The notes below the pieces were generated by a model. The model was not told the origin of the DNA, did no database searches, and worked only from the letters and a program-made list of their open reading frames with translations. A stretch of DNA of 64,000 bases from the NCBI GenBank assembly GCA_947652115.1, contig OX393573.1, forward strand, positions 11,509,981-11,573,980, in the 5' to 3' direction. Below, piece after piece: positions 49,401 to 57,400 of this stretch (position 1 is its first letter; each line of letters begins with the position of its first letter). A program made the position numbers and the translations under genes. The stretch comes from Blastomussa wellsi (taxonomy: Eukaryota; Cnidaria; Anthozoa; Scleractinia; Plerogyridae).

Positions 49401-49803
49401 TCGGAGCTGAGAATATACTAAGAGATGGTAGATAGCCAACGAGGCGCGTCAGTGTCATGTGAGCTGTCAAAGAGCGGCAAAAATGCTGTATGAAGCCATT
49501 GCAGTCTCTGTTTTAACTTCAGGTGGCGCCCATGAAACTCGCGGCTCGCGGATTTGTATATCGCAGAGTATCTGTCAAGTCAAGATGAGTCACATCTCTC
49601 AGGATTAATTTCCCACCCAGGGAGGACTGGAAATGCTATTAGTTAATGTTACGGAAACCATGATAATTTCCGGCCTTAATTACCACTGGACCTGAACGCA
49701 GACTTCACTTAACTGTATAGCAAGAGCACATACCTTGTGCTTTCGTCAGAAAACCAACATTCAGGAGAAACAGGCAGACAATGAGCGCAACAGGAGACTT
49801 CAT
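31264..49803 (-). CDS. Receptor tyrosine kinase, FGFR-like kinase domain (16 coding exons, 894 residues)
   Basis: Complete minus-strand gene for a single-pass cell-surface tyrosine kinase. Coding exons, in gene order: 49734-49803, 48441-48707, 47311-47643, 46103-46316, 44188-44330, 42884-43195, 41239-41378, 40274-40505, 39667-39777, 37682-37884, 36003-36125, 35214-35284, 33948-33988, 33414-33510, 32212-32311, 31264-31491. All junctions are GT-AG and all phases agree; the total is 2685 bases with stop. Domain order: signal peptide (1-22), FN3 (24-112), Ig (113-223), SEA-like segment (224-342), FN3 (343-446), transmembrane helix (about 450-475), kinase (about 535-815), tail. The kinase has every catalytic motif (see separate entries), so it should be active. 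The hinge IVKFAENG is closest to FGFR-type kinases, but the ectodomain differs from the three-Ig FGFRs; the ligand is unknown. Exons 4-5 are the least certain part. Confidence 0.85.
31680..31965 (-). repeat. tRNA-derived SINE in the last RTK intron
   Basis: Read on the minus strand it begins with a tRNA-like head holding an A-box-like TAGCTCGGTCCA and a B-box-like GGTTCGAGCC, followed by a body with GGGCAAGACACTTTACTC and a GCTTCATGCTAAGGAAACCG tail. This matches the widespread marine-invertebrate SINE pattern as I know it. Plus-strand frames over it are artefacts. Confidence 0.7.
32212..36125 (-). CDS. RTK exons 11-15: kinase C-lobe
   Basis: Exon 11 (36003-36125) has the catalytic loop HRDLACRN (Asp680) and DFGLARD (Asp698), with activation-loop tyrosines at about 706 and 711. 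Exon 12 (35214-35284) has [12 protein letters not shown], the P+1 loop and the APE-equivalent Glu727. Exon 13 (33948-33988, only 41 bases) has [14 protein letters not shown]. Exon 14 (33414-33510) has VPYAALGG and [15 protein letters not shown]. Exon 15 (32212-32311) has the terminal [15 protein letters not shown] arginine motif. Exon 14 lies inside overlapping longer frames and was found by its splice phase. Confidence 0.85.
33182..33204 (+). repeat. A23 homopolymer
   Basis: An uninterrupted run of 23 A in an RTK intron, 40-odd bases before the hairpin at 33248. It could be the tail of a retroposed sequence, but no matching body was recognised upstream. Confidence 0.6.
33248..33331. mobile_element. 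Hairpin MITE of the CCTCGTTCCCAGGG family
   Basis: Begins CAACCTCGTTCCCAGGGTC and ends CCCCGGGAACGAGGTTG, with a short unpaired centre. Same end as the nested element at 27354. It sits in the RTK intron between exons 14 and 15. Confidence 0.7.
34575..35120. mobile_element. MITE, about 545 bp, in an RTK intron
   Basis: Left end CTAAGCCCCCGTCTACACG and right end CGTGTGGAGGAGGCCTTAG are inverted, and the similarity continues inwards through CGGTTTTCGTTTG / AAATGAAAACGG. It lies between RTK exons 12 and 13 in an intron of about 1.2 kb, of which it is nearly half. Confidence 0.65.
36285..36325 (+). repeat. ACGGACT tandem repeat
   Basis: About five consecutive, slightly varying copies of a 7-base ACGGACT unit, followed by looser variants to about 36365. 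In an RTK intron. Confidence 0.6.
36612..37055. mobile_element. MITE with a nested palindrome, RTK intron 10
   Basis: GCCTCCCACGCAGACGTC at the left is inverted as GTCTGCGTGGGAGGC at the right, and inner CGTTCCTTCCCCAC / GTGGGGAAGGAACG also pair. A separate palindrome is inserted at 36712-36891. Confidence 0.7.
36712..36891. mobile_element. Nested 180 bp palindrome
   Basis: The sequence from AATTCTCTACTTGCACAA pairs with TTGTGCAAGTAGAGAATT, and the pairing extends through CCCATAATACACC / GGTGTATTATGGG and down to GGGACAT-ATGTCCC at the centre. It is close to a full-length hairpin. Confidence 0.75.
37385..37470 (+). repeat. tRNA-like SINE head
   Basis: TAGTGCAGTGGTGAGG resembles an A box and GTTCGATTCTGG a B box about 40 bases later. 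The flanks do not form a clean acceptor stem, so it is more likely a SINE head than a functional tRNA. Confidence 0.4.
37682..40505 (-). CDS. RTK exons 8-10: juxtamembrane region and kinase N-lobe
   Basis: Exon 8 (40274-40505) gives the juxtamembrane segment with NIYEDGQ and [11 protein letters not shown], the glycine loop GSGAFG (543-548) and the ATP lysine in CAVKMLK (Lys567). Exon 9 (39667-39777) gives the C helix with LFNELNIM (Glu584) and [11 protein letters not shown]. Exon 10 (37682-37884) gives the hinge [12 protein letters not shown] (Val614 at the FGFR gatekeeper position) and a short acidic insert with [16 protein letters not shown]. All three splice in phase. Confidence 0.88.
37948..38600. 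mobile_element. Mutator-like MITE, 653 bp, 10 bp target duplication
   Basis: Terminal inverted repeats exceed 70 bp: CATTCTCGTCCCCATAGCCC at the left and its complement at the right, continuing to GAAAAACGAAGGGCTCTGG. GAACTATATC directly flanks it at 37938-37947 and 38601-38610. A shorter relative with the same CATTCTCGTCCCC end is at 47806-48059. The interior hosts another MITE (38040-38370). In the RTK intron between exons 9 and 10. Confidence 0.8.
38040..38370 (-). mobile_element. MITE copy nested in the Mutator-like element
   Basis: Reverse-orientation relative of 10680-10965, sharing GGGGAAACCGGTTGG, CCGAGAAAGCCAAGG and CATATTGGCGTAGGGCC. All overlapping short frames are repeat-derived. 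Confidence 0.65.
38610..39666. other. RTK intron 9 remainder
   Basis: Holds a G run near 38690, opposing frames of about 120 codons at 39.0-39.38 kb with no recognised domain, and repeated GGGGTGGGGTGGG-type words at about 39385 and 39572. No extra exon was needed to join exons 9 and 10 in phase. Confidence 0.4.
40779..40935. repeat. Decayed copy of the 6.4 kb MITE
   Basis: Shares CTTCTGACTCGGTCG, CAAATGATGCA and the AAAGGTGCAA end with 6406-6706. It lies in RTK intron 7; the left terminal repeat is not preserved. Confidence 0.55.
41095..41165 (-). repeat. tRNA-like SINE head in RTK intron 7
   Basis: On the minus strand GGTCATGGGTTCCAATCCTG reads like the variable loop and T-arm of a tRNA, with GTAGTATCTTATCTGGG upstream. 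It does not close into a full tRNA, so a SINE is preferred. Confidence 0.35.
41239..41378 (-). CDS. RTK exon 7: transmembrane helix
   Basis: Encodes DPKVLQ followed by a hydrophobic run of about 26 residues ([20 protein letters not shown]) and the stop-transfer cluster KCRSR. The donor follows TIDE in phase 0. Confidence 0.88.
42884..43195 (-). CDS. RTK exon 6: membrane-proximal FN3 domain
   Basis: Phase 1-1 exon of 104 codons. [12 protein letters not shown] leads into [12 protein letters not shown], the FN3 tryptophan strand, then YTVQTKY, and ends with the FN3 [16 protein letters not shown] motif. Confidence 0.88.
43966..44180. mobile_element. MITE copy abutting the RTK exon 5 donor
   Basis: Shares CCGCCATTTTCGATGCCATC and the GGGTCCTATAA-type end with the two copies in TMEM241 introns (56569 and 58795). 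Its right end lies within about 10 bases of the proposed exon 5 donor. Confidence 0.6.
44188..46316 (-). CDS. RTK exons 4-5: SEA-like extracellular segment
   Basis: Exon 4 (46103-46316) enters in phase 1 with [15 protein letters not shown] and contains [13 protein letters not shown] and VYVKVRPS; exon 5 (44188-44330) contains [15 protein letters not shown] and [13 protein letters not shown] and leaves with a good GTGAGTG donor. The alternating beta/alpha pattern resembles the SEA domain seen before the membrane in other cnidarian receptor kinases, but similarity is weak. The exon 4 donor (GTGGCC) is poor; an alternative exon 5 start at 44308 would need a phase-0 donor. Confidence 0.5.
44734..44925. 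mobile_element. hAT-like MITE with CAGGGGCGTAGC ends
   Basis: CAGGGGCGTAGCAAGG at the left faces CTAGCTACGCCCTTG at the right; both inner flanks are G- or C-rich. CAGGG...CCCTG-type ends are typical of hAT-derived MITEs. Confidence 0.65.
45261..45732. mobile_element. MITE, about 470 bp, RTK intron 4
   Basis: GGGCCTGTTTACATTGAGGT at the left pairs with ACCTCAATGTAAAATGGCC at the right and the pairing extends through GGGGGACCCCGGGTAG. CTTA flanks both sides. GGTAACCC words recur inside. Confidence 0.75.
47311..47643 (-). CDS. RTK exon 3: Ig domain
   Basis: Phase 1-1 exon of 111 codons with the classical Ig signature: Cys in [10 protein letters not shown], Trp in VYWTV, and the [13 protein letters not shown]-strand cysteine motif, ending with LTVVG. 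Several N-glycosylation sequons are present (NFT, NIT, NGT, NIS). Confidence 0.9.
47806..48059. mobile_element. Mutator-like MITE, 254 bp, 9 bp target duplication
   Basis: Begins CATTCTCGTCCCCAGAGGCC and ends with its complement; ACTTGAAGG is present on both sides (47797-47805 and 48060-48068). It sits between RTK exons 2 and 3. Confidence 0.85.
48441..48707 (-). CDS. RTK exon 2: N-terminal FN3 domain
   Basis: Phase 1-1 exon of 89 codons: VIRKLSADF, then [12 protein letters not shown] and ITGYDIIVF (FN3 B and C strands), then [18 protein letters not shown]. Acceptor TCTTCTCCAG and donor GTAAGT are both strong. Confidence 0.88.
48872..48982. mobile_element. Hairpin MITE, RTK intron 1
   Basis: AACAATTATCCTGCGAAA at the left pairs with the right end CGCAAGATTAAGCAGGATAATT, with inner ATATCGCCTGAT / ATCAGGCGATAT arms. 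Confidence 0.65.
49114..49240. mobile_element. Hairpin MITE, RTK intron 1
   Basis: AACAATTATTCCATGAGC pairs with GCGAATGGAATAATTGTT, and GTTGGATATGAAGTGAT pairs with ATCACTTCATATCCAAC. It is related to the preceding hairpin in style. A third small hairpin, AAAACTCCGACTAT / ATAGTCGGAGTTTT, lies at about 49335-49371. Confidence 0.7.
49734..49803 (-). CDS. RTK exon 1: start codon and signal peptide
   Basis: ATG at 49801-49803 opens [18 protein letters not shown], a typical secretory signal, ending at the phase 1 donor GTATGT. An acceptor (GATTCCACAG) lies 27 bases upstream of the ATG at 49831, so the 5'UTR is spliced. Confidence 0.85.
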
Positions 49804-49830
49804 ATCGTTTTCAAGGTACCGCGTTCGTTT

Positions 49831-51115
49831 CTGTGGAATCAAATGTGTAACAAAAGAATTCGAAATTTTCAGTGATCTAATGAGCTGTTATGCCGTCACG
49901 CTTCTCGCTCTTTTGAGGAGAAGCGGTGCGTGACTTTTAAATGTAAATGGCACAACTGATCAATTGAGTATAAACCTGATCATATAGTTAATGGCGGGAG
50001 ACTGTGACCTGATCGATGAATGCCAGCTAAAAACTAGAGGGTTGGGTGGGTAGGAGGTGACCGGGTGGGCTGAAAAAGGAAGCTAGGGAGAGCTTATATA
50101 ATGAGATATTGTTGTGTTACCTTGGAAAATTGTTTGATTAATCGATTGACAATTAACTTTATCCACGAACGCACAAAGACACGTTATAAAGACGAGAAAC
50201 ATCATTAACTTCCGCATCAGCATCAGCAAACCCGATATGGATCCCCTGGTCTAAAACCGCTGGCAGATGGACCCCGGGGGCCCAAATCCGTTATTTGGAC
50301 CAGGGTCCATATCCGGTAGCGGATTTGGACGGTGTAGGAAGGGGGGGTGGGGGGGGGGTGGAAGGGTGTCAAAATCCAGGGGGTTTCCAAGTCCGCCAGG
50401 ACATCGGCCGATCAGCGAGATACTGAAGGCATTTCGCTAAAGAACTGGAGTTTCTTTTTAATTTTGCAGCGTATAACTTTAAAAAGCTAATGACGAACTA
50501 AAATTTTCCCCAACCGTGTTCAATTATTCATCAATTACGATTTACAAAAAGTTTTTGAGCGTATTTAATTCTTATTTACATAGCAGTGTTATGAACTCTT
50601 TAAAATGCGACACTAAATTCCTCACTGACGTTTGATCTAATGGCTGCATGATTGACTCGTGGGATAGACAAATTGGCTTACTATGACGGAGCTATACTTT
50701 ATACCTTGTTTTGCAACTTCCCTCTTGGAAGGGCAATAAAGGAATCGAGGAATAATGTGAAAATACGGTGTTGCAATACCTGAGCAATTCACAACTGAAC
50801 TGTTTATAATATTTATGTTCTCAATATCATCTCGGCGATTTAAGAATTAGATCTGTTTATCGATGAATAACTTGAGAAACGATGTGATGAAACTCACCAA
50901 AACTAATTACAAAGACCAACTGGCGGAAAATGAATGTCTTAGAACATTTCCTGGTCGTCATACATATTAAAATTTGACAGAAATTTATGAATAGTTATGA
51001 ACACAACGTCGCGAATTCAATGTTCGATCCTTCCGAAGTCCACGAATTTCAGTACTCCATTTAGCTTGAAAGGGCGCAATACTTTCTAATCCTTAGCCTA
51101 AAAAAGAAGACTTAC
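49831..51115 (-). other. Probable 5'UTR intron of the RTK gene
   Basis: Bounded by the acceptor before the signal-peptide exon and by a strong minus-strand donor CTG-GTAAGTC at 51115. It contains a G-rich tract at about 50336-50365 and a GGATATGGACC / GGTCCATATCC inverted pair at about 50230-50315. No coding exon is needed here. Confidence 0.45.
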
Positions 51116-51116
51116 C

Positions 51117-51459
51117 AGTTTGTCAGCAGTGATACATCTTCAGCGGGTCGTTTTGAACTTTATCGCTGCTTCGCCTTCCCGTACTGTTCAGCAGTGTGGA
51201 AAGCTGTGTTTGGTCACGCCAGTTTTAACCGTCGTAAATCGTCACGCGCATGGTGACACATTTCTTCCTCAGTGCCTCAAATCTTGTCCAGCACACGTGT
51301 TATACACAGAAAAAACATAAATTGGCAGAGAGTTTAGACACAAGTATCTACTTTACAGTTTTTTAGTTCGTTTTACATATAAAACTCAAGAAAAAAAAAA
51401 CAGTACAATGTACTCTAGCGTCCTTGAGCATTTGGGGACAGCGGATATTCCCTAAAATT
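51117..51459. promoter_or_regulatory. Candidate bidirectional promoter
   Basis: The inferred 5' non-coding RTK exon (minus strand, donor edge 51116) and the TMEM241 start codon (plus strand, 51460) are about 340 bases apart. Both start sites must lie in or near this interval. No clear TATA box in an informative position; the ATGGCGGAC context near 51471 is typical of broad housekeeping starts. Inference only. Confidence 0.4.
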
Positions 51460-54400
51460 ATGGCAACAACATGGCGGACGAGAGGAGTTTTAGCTGGGTT
51501 TTGTGCTTTTGCTGTTGTAACAACATTTGTGAACAAGGTATGTCCCTTCATGTTAATTCATAATTTTCTGTAATATTTCTTGCATTTTTAAAGTAATTTG
51601 TGTTAAAAGCGCTAAACTAGAACTGTTTTAATCATGTTTTAATTTATAAGCTTGCCGGCTACAAGGTTGTACATAGAACTTTGATCGTAATCTTTTGACT
51701 GTTTAATTTTCTTTGTAAATATCTCCTTCGCATTTATTCTGTATTTTTTTGCAGCATGTTCTATCCGATTTAAAGTTTACATATCCCACTATTTTTCAAA
51801 GGTACGTTTATCAAATCATAACTAACTATGATAAAATTGTATTCAACCGCTATGCTGTACACACAAAGTTATTTATGCACCTATCAATGTTAAGCCCAAG
51901 GGGTAGGGGGGGGGGGGTGCAGGCATGGGGTGGGGATTTTGACATTTTCTGAAAAAAATGAGTCAAATTTCCCACCCCGTGACAGCATAGTTGGTTGAAA
52001 GTATCAAAATCCCCCACTAACCCACTACAAAAGACGGCCGCCATGTCAAAATTGCCTATAAAAAACCCCACCCTGGGGACAAACCTCACAGTCAATGGGT
52101 AGCTATACGCACCCCCCAGTCTTAATATTGATATGCAGGGCACGAACTTAACTTTTGAAGTTAATAGTCAAATGGCTAGTACATGGTCAGGATTCACCAG
52201 CCAAAAATGCATTTCTACTAGCCAAGCTAGTGTACAGCACAAAACTATCATTTTTATAGATTAAAAAAAAGGTGAGAAAATGTAAAATTGCTGTTGCTAT
52301 CAAACTGTAATCAATTCATTATACCTGTGAAAATAAAATTCATTTTACATGGTCATGCTCGTTCGTTATATTTACAATTAACTCAACAACAACAAGAAAC
52401 CAACTGTACTGCTACAGACATTACTTCTTTTTGTGACTTTAGCTTTTCGCTGCAAACAGCAGCTGCTCATTCAAAATGTCAGTACCCAAGTAGTGTTCAG
52501 TGTTATAAAACAGTTAATAAGGTTTTCCCAAATGGTAGGAATGATCATTGAAGGCAATGATCAGTCTTTCAATGTAGGCCGTCTTCTCCGTTCTGACTCC
52601 TCCAGCCAGCGCCCAACTGCAAGAACTGCAGTATAGTCCTCATGAGAAGGTCCACTGATAGCTATTCTCATCAATTCATCAATAGTAGAAACATTCAAGG
52701 TTGACCTCCAATCAGTCATGATTCTGTTCATGCAAGAATTTCCCCGCTCGCAGCAAGCAGTCTGGCAAGGAATTACAAGACATAGTTCTACTAAAATTAG
52801 CAGGTTTGGATAATCATCTTTACAAAGCATAAATTTGTTCTTCCAGAATTCGCTTTGCCTGAGTTCAAGTTCTGCTTTAACTCGCTGTACATGGAATTTC
52901 AGACTCATCCATTCATCAAGACAGTCATGCAGACTGAAGTTGTGCTGCTCTAGAGGTACCTGAAAATGACCATGTAGTGTCTGGATTTCATTTTCGCCAT
53001 GTAAGAGCAGCCGTTGCCTGTCTGCAACTGGCCAACCTCGGTGGTTTGTCAAGACAGCTGCTGCTGACAAAACTGGATCTGTTTCCATCCCTTCAAACCT
53101 CTCTTGGATGAATGTCATGGCAGCATTCACTGCAGACGCCTGGATAGCATCAATAGCCTGCCTGTCTGCATCCCTGTGAAGCTCTATGCCCTTAAATGTG
53201 TTGCCATCCCCTACTTCCGTAAGGAAAGAGTTCAGTTGCTGACCAGGTCTTTCCTTGAAAGATTCAAGTTTTGCTAAAAGGGCAGTTAAGTTATCTTGAA
53301 CTCTTGAGATGGTTATTCCATCCTCCTGGAAGCTAAGACTCACTTTGGAAAGTGCATCTACGATGTCAAGTAACAGATGCATGATGGCAACAAATTTGTA
53401 GCTTGTGAATTTTTTGCTGTAATTGACAGCCCTTCCTTGCATCTGTTTACTGGCATCCCTTGCTTGGGAGGTATGTTGGAAGTGCAAAACTACAACTTGA
53501 AAGTTCTTTGACAAGAGAATATTCAGTGCTCTTTGCATATGCGGTACCCACCTTGTACCGTCTGCCTTGACCGCCTTATATGCTCGCACTTCCATACTCC
53601 CAGCTAGTTCTTTAAGCTCACGGACTGCCTTTGCAGAGTAATGATAGTGCTTCCAAATACCTTGAAGCATTTCTTTGACATCTTTAAGAACTGGAACGTC
53701 TGGCAAGGTGTCTGCAAATGAAAGTTCCAACCTGTGTGCAACGCAGTGTACCTTAATAATGTGAGGAATTTCTTGTTTAAGCAAGCCATAAACACCACTT
53801 ATTTCTCCAAGCATAACATTAGCTCCATCTGCTCCCAGGGCCACTGTCTTCTCTTTCCAATCCCTGCACACCTCTGTCATAGCAGTTTCCACAGCTGCTT
53901 TGATTCCAGATGCTTTGCTGTTTTCACAAGCCTCCAGTCCCACAAATGAATTTGCTATCTCACCTTTTAACCAAATGACATGCATAAACATCTTCTACCT
54001 CATGTACTCCAACATCACATGCACTGTCTGCCATTACACTTATGAACTTTGATGACTGAAACTTGCTTGAAAGTTCATGCTTAAATTGTCCTGCAATAGC
54101 TGTTACAAAAGTTTTGCATGCTTTGTCATTAATGTAGGTGTTTCCAAGGTCAACTCCGTGTTTCATTTCAAGTTTGCACAGGTGGGGAAAGCTTGTAAAT
54201 GGCATCTCCCTCTTTGCAACAAAATAAGCTATATCAAACAAATTTTCCATCTTCTGAGAGACTTCTTTTGACATTGACAACAGAACGCGTGGTAAAGGAG
54301 CCAGCTGTGGATTCTCAGTAACTTTAGCAGCTGCAGCACAACGAGTATGACCAGTTGAAGCTTCGTGGCTTCTCACAGATTCTATTTTAAAGTTCTGACT

Positions 54401-57400
54401 ACCAGACACGAAGGTAGAGGATGAGTCACTGCAAGTTGGATTGTCTCTACAAACTGTGCAAAACATCCGGTTTCCTTCTAAGTCGTACGTTAGCCATTTT
54501 AAGTCTTTCAGCCACGACCGAACAAATTTTCGTTTCGATGAAGATTGAGATGTCAAAGAATCATCAATTGCTCTCTTTGAAGTGGAAGCTGTAGATGTTT
54601 GACATGTTTGACATGATTCAGATGATTTTGACAATGCCAGAAATGCTCTTATATCCATATTTAACGAGAGCAATCACGCGTGGCAGACCCGCGAGGCAAT
54701 GAAGATTTGCATTTCAAGACAAGGGTTTTTTGATAGCATTGCATCATGGGTATGTGGCTTGTTCCCATGTTTCCTCGATCAAGCAAGTCAATATGGCAGC
54801 GAACGAACACGGACTTTTCGAATATAGAGTTATCTTTCTCTCTTTATTTCATGCCAGTTCTTGAAATGAAATTATGTTGAAATTTTTTTAAGACTTAAGT
54901 TATTTGTCGAGGCGAAAATTAACTAGCCAAGATGGCTAGCAGATTGGAAAATCCACTAGTCAAAACTCAAAAACTACTAGTATTTGGCTAGTAGACCACC
55001 GCCAAGTTCGAGCCCTGATATGTGCATTATTTATAACCTTTTTTATTGAAAGCTTAATTTATCAAATACCAAGTAAGAGGAAAATAATAAAACTTTTAAA
55101 AATGCGTTGATGTTTTTGAAGTGGTGTTAAGGTCATCATGACTCTCCTTTTCAATTTTATTACTCTCTGTTTTTTTTTTTCATTCATTTTCTTTTAGTTG
55201 GCAAACTGGAACTGTTGCTTTAATTTTGCTGTCCATGAATGCCTTAGGATATATAGAACTCAACGTTGTACCAGTTGACAGGTAACACTGGTTTATTTCA
55301 GGTAACTACTAACTCACAAATGCCAACCCCCAGAGTACAAAAATCTGGAGACGTCTAGAGATCTTAATTTGAAATAAGACATTGCAAGTATGCTACATGA
55401 AGCATGTGTTGAGAAAACTTTTCGTTAACAAGACATGAAGTGAAAAACATACATTTTTCTTGTTGCCCAAAGGTCAAAGCTGTAGTCGCCTTTATACTGT
55501 CTTGATTGCTGTGTTATTTTTGTTTTCCGATCAAGAGAAGCTCAAATAAGAACACTAGAACACCTTCTTGCTTTATTTTCCTTCTTGGCAACTCGAAAAA
55601 AAATTTTGAAAAAAGCCATGGTAGGTATTTCCCGGGAGATTTGGTGCTCTAACCTGGAGACCGGGAGATTTGATAAAAAACTTGGAGACTCCCGCCGAAA
55701 CCAGGAAAGTTTGCAGCTATGCTAACTTGGGGTTGCATGTGAAGAAATGAAAGGCGCTGTCATACTGTTTGTACTGTTCATGCGGTATGCACAGAGGAAT
55801 GGAGGTTCGTTGCACAGCTTGTAAAAACGCCTATCACTGCGCAAAATAAAAAATATTGTGGAGTATTCTAGCCTCGAATACGTCATTGTGATGCCATAGA
55901 ATCCTAGAGTATTCAAGGCAAGTACACCTGGAGTATTCAAGAGTATTCGATTTGAATACGTGAAGAGCCCCTGGAGTATTCACAAGTATTCAATGTTGAA
56001 TACATGATGCACACCCGGAGTGTTCAATTTGAATATGGAAAAACAGGCCGGATTCAAATAGGATATCACAGGTGTATTTCGAATCAGGTGTCCTAGAATA
56101 TGTTGGGAAATTACAGTATACGAGCCTACTCATATTCAAGAAAATTCTGGCCCGAATATTTGGCTTTTTGCGCAGTGTATAAGTACTGTATTATCTGGAA
56201 AACCAAACCTGTACATACCGACATAGCTTATACAAGGGAGTACCCCTCCAGGAAATAAGTAAAAGAGATATCAATTGAAAATAGACAAGAACCTTTTGAC
56301 ATTTGCAAAGCCATGTAATCCATGCTTGGTAATCATGCATTTTCCATAAATGTTCTGTTACAGCACTCTCCTTGTATCCTGGTTGCCTGCCTCATTGCTT
56401 TTTAGTGGAGTAATTTATTCAGGATCGGTTGCTCTTTCAAGACTGGTTAGTAAACAACACCAATTTAGTTTTCAGTCTGTGGCAAAAGTACCAGTTAATG
56501 TCAAAATCCCACTTCTGAGATGATGGGACTGAGCCTGTGGTGTCCATGCTAGAAGTTATTAACCAATATTAAAGGGCCGTAGGTGTCAGCCTCCGCCATT
56601 TTCGATGCCATCAAAATTATGGAAATTGCATGGTGAAGCGTAATCTTGTTGCATTGCTGTAAGCTATGTTACTTAATGTGTTTGAATTAGCTTTAGTAAG
56701 TTTCTCCGTGATCTCTTTTGTTTTGACATGCTCCGAGTAAAATATAATACTGAAACTCTCGCATGTAAACAATAACAAGGGCGTGGCTGACTGGGGCCCT
56801 TCAAACAATAAAACCCCGTCGATGAGTCATTATGTCTGTTTAAACAAATTATTTTTAACCATGTGTAAATCATTATGACATATTTGCTCATGGGATTGCT
56901 TTTGAAGTACTTGTGAGCTCTGATATTAGTTTTTGATTGAATGAAATAAGTCTGAAATTCTTCAACTGCTTTGAACAACAAAGGTTTGCCATTCTGGCAC
57001 TTGTTTTCCCAACTAGATTTTGGCACTTCCTCTCTTAACATGATTATTGCATTTTGGTCCACTGTATGGTATTATTGTAATGCGCTATTGTAATATACTT
57101 TTAAAGGGAACCTCCACTCTTTTGACAAGTTGACGTTGACTTGCTTCAAATACTACCTGAATTTCAAATTTTGCCGGATAAACGAGAATTATCATTTAAT
57201 AGCATCAAAAAATGGACAATATTATCACTTTTAAATATTCCCCACGCCGCAATTTTGGATTTGATGATGTATTGGGGGCCTCGTGCGATTGGCGCATGCA
57301 CACGAACAATATGGCGGCTTTTCATATACAGATTTTCTCATGAGTGAGATAAATCGTCATTATTCTTGTAAACAAGCATGGTAACCTATATCTATATCTG

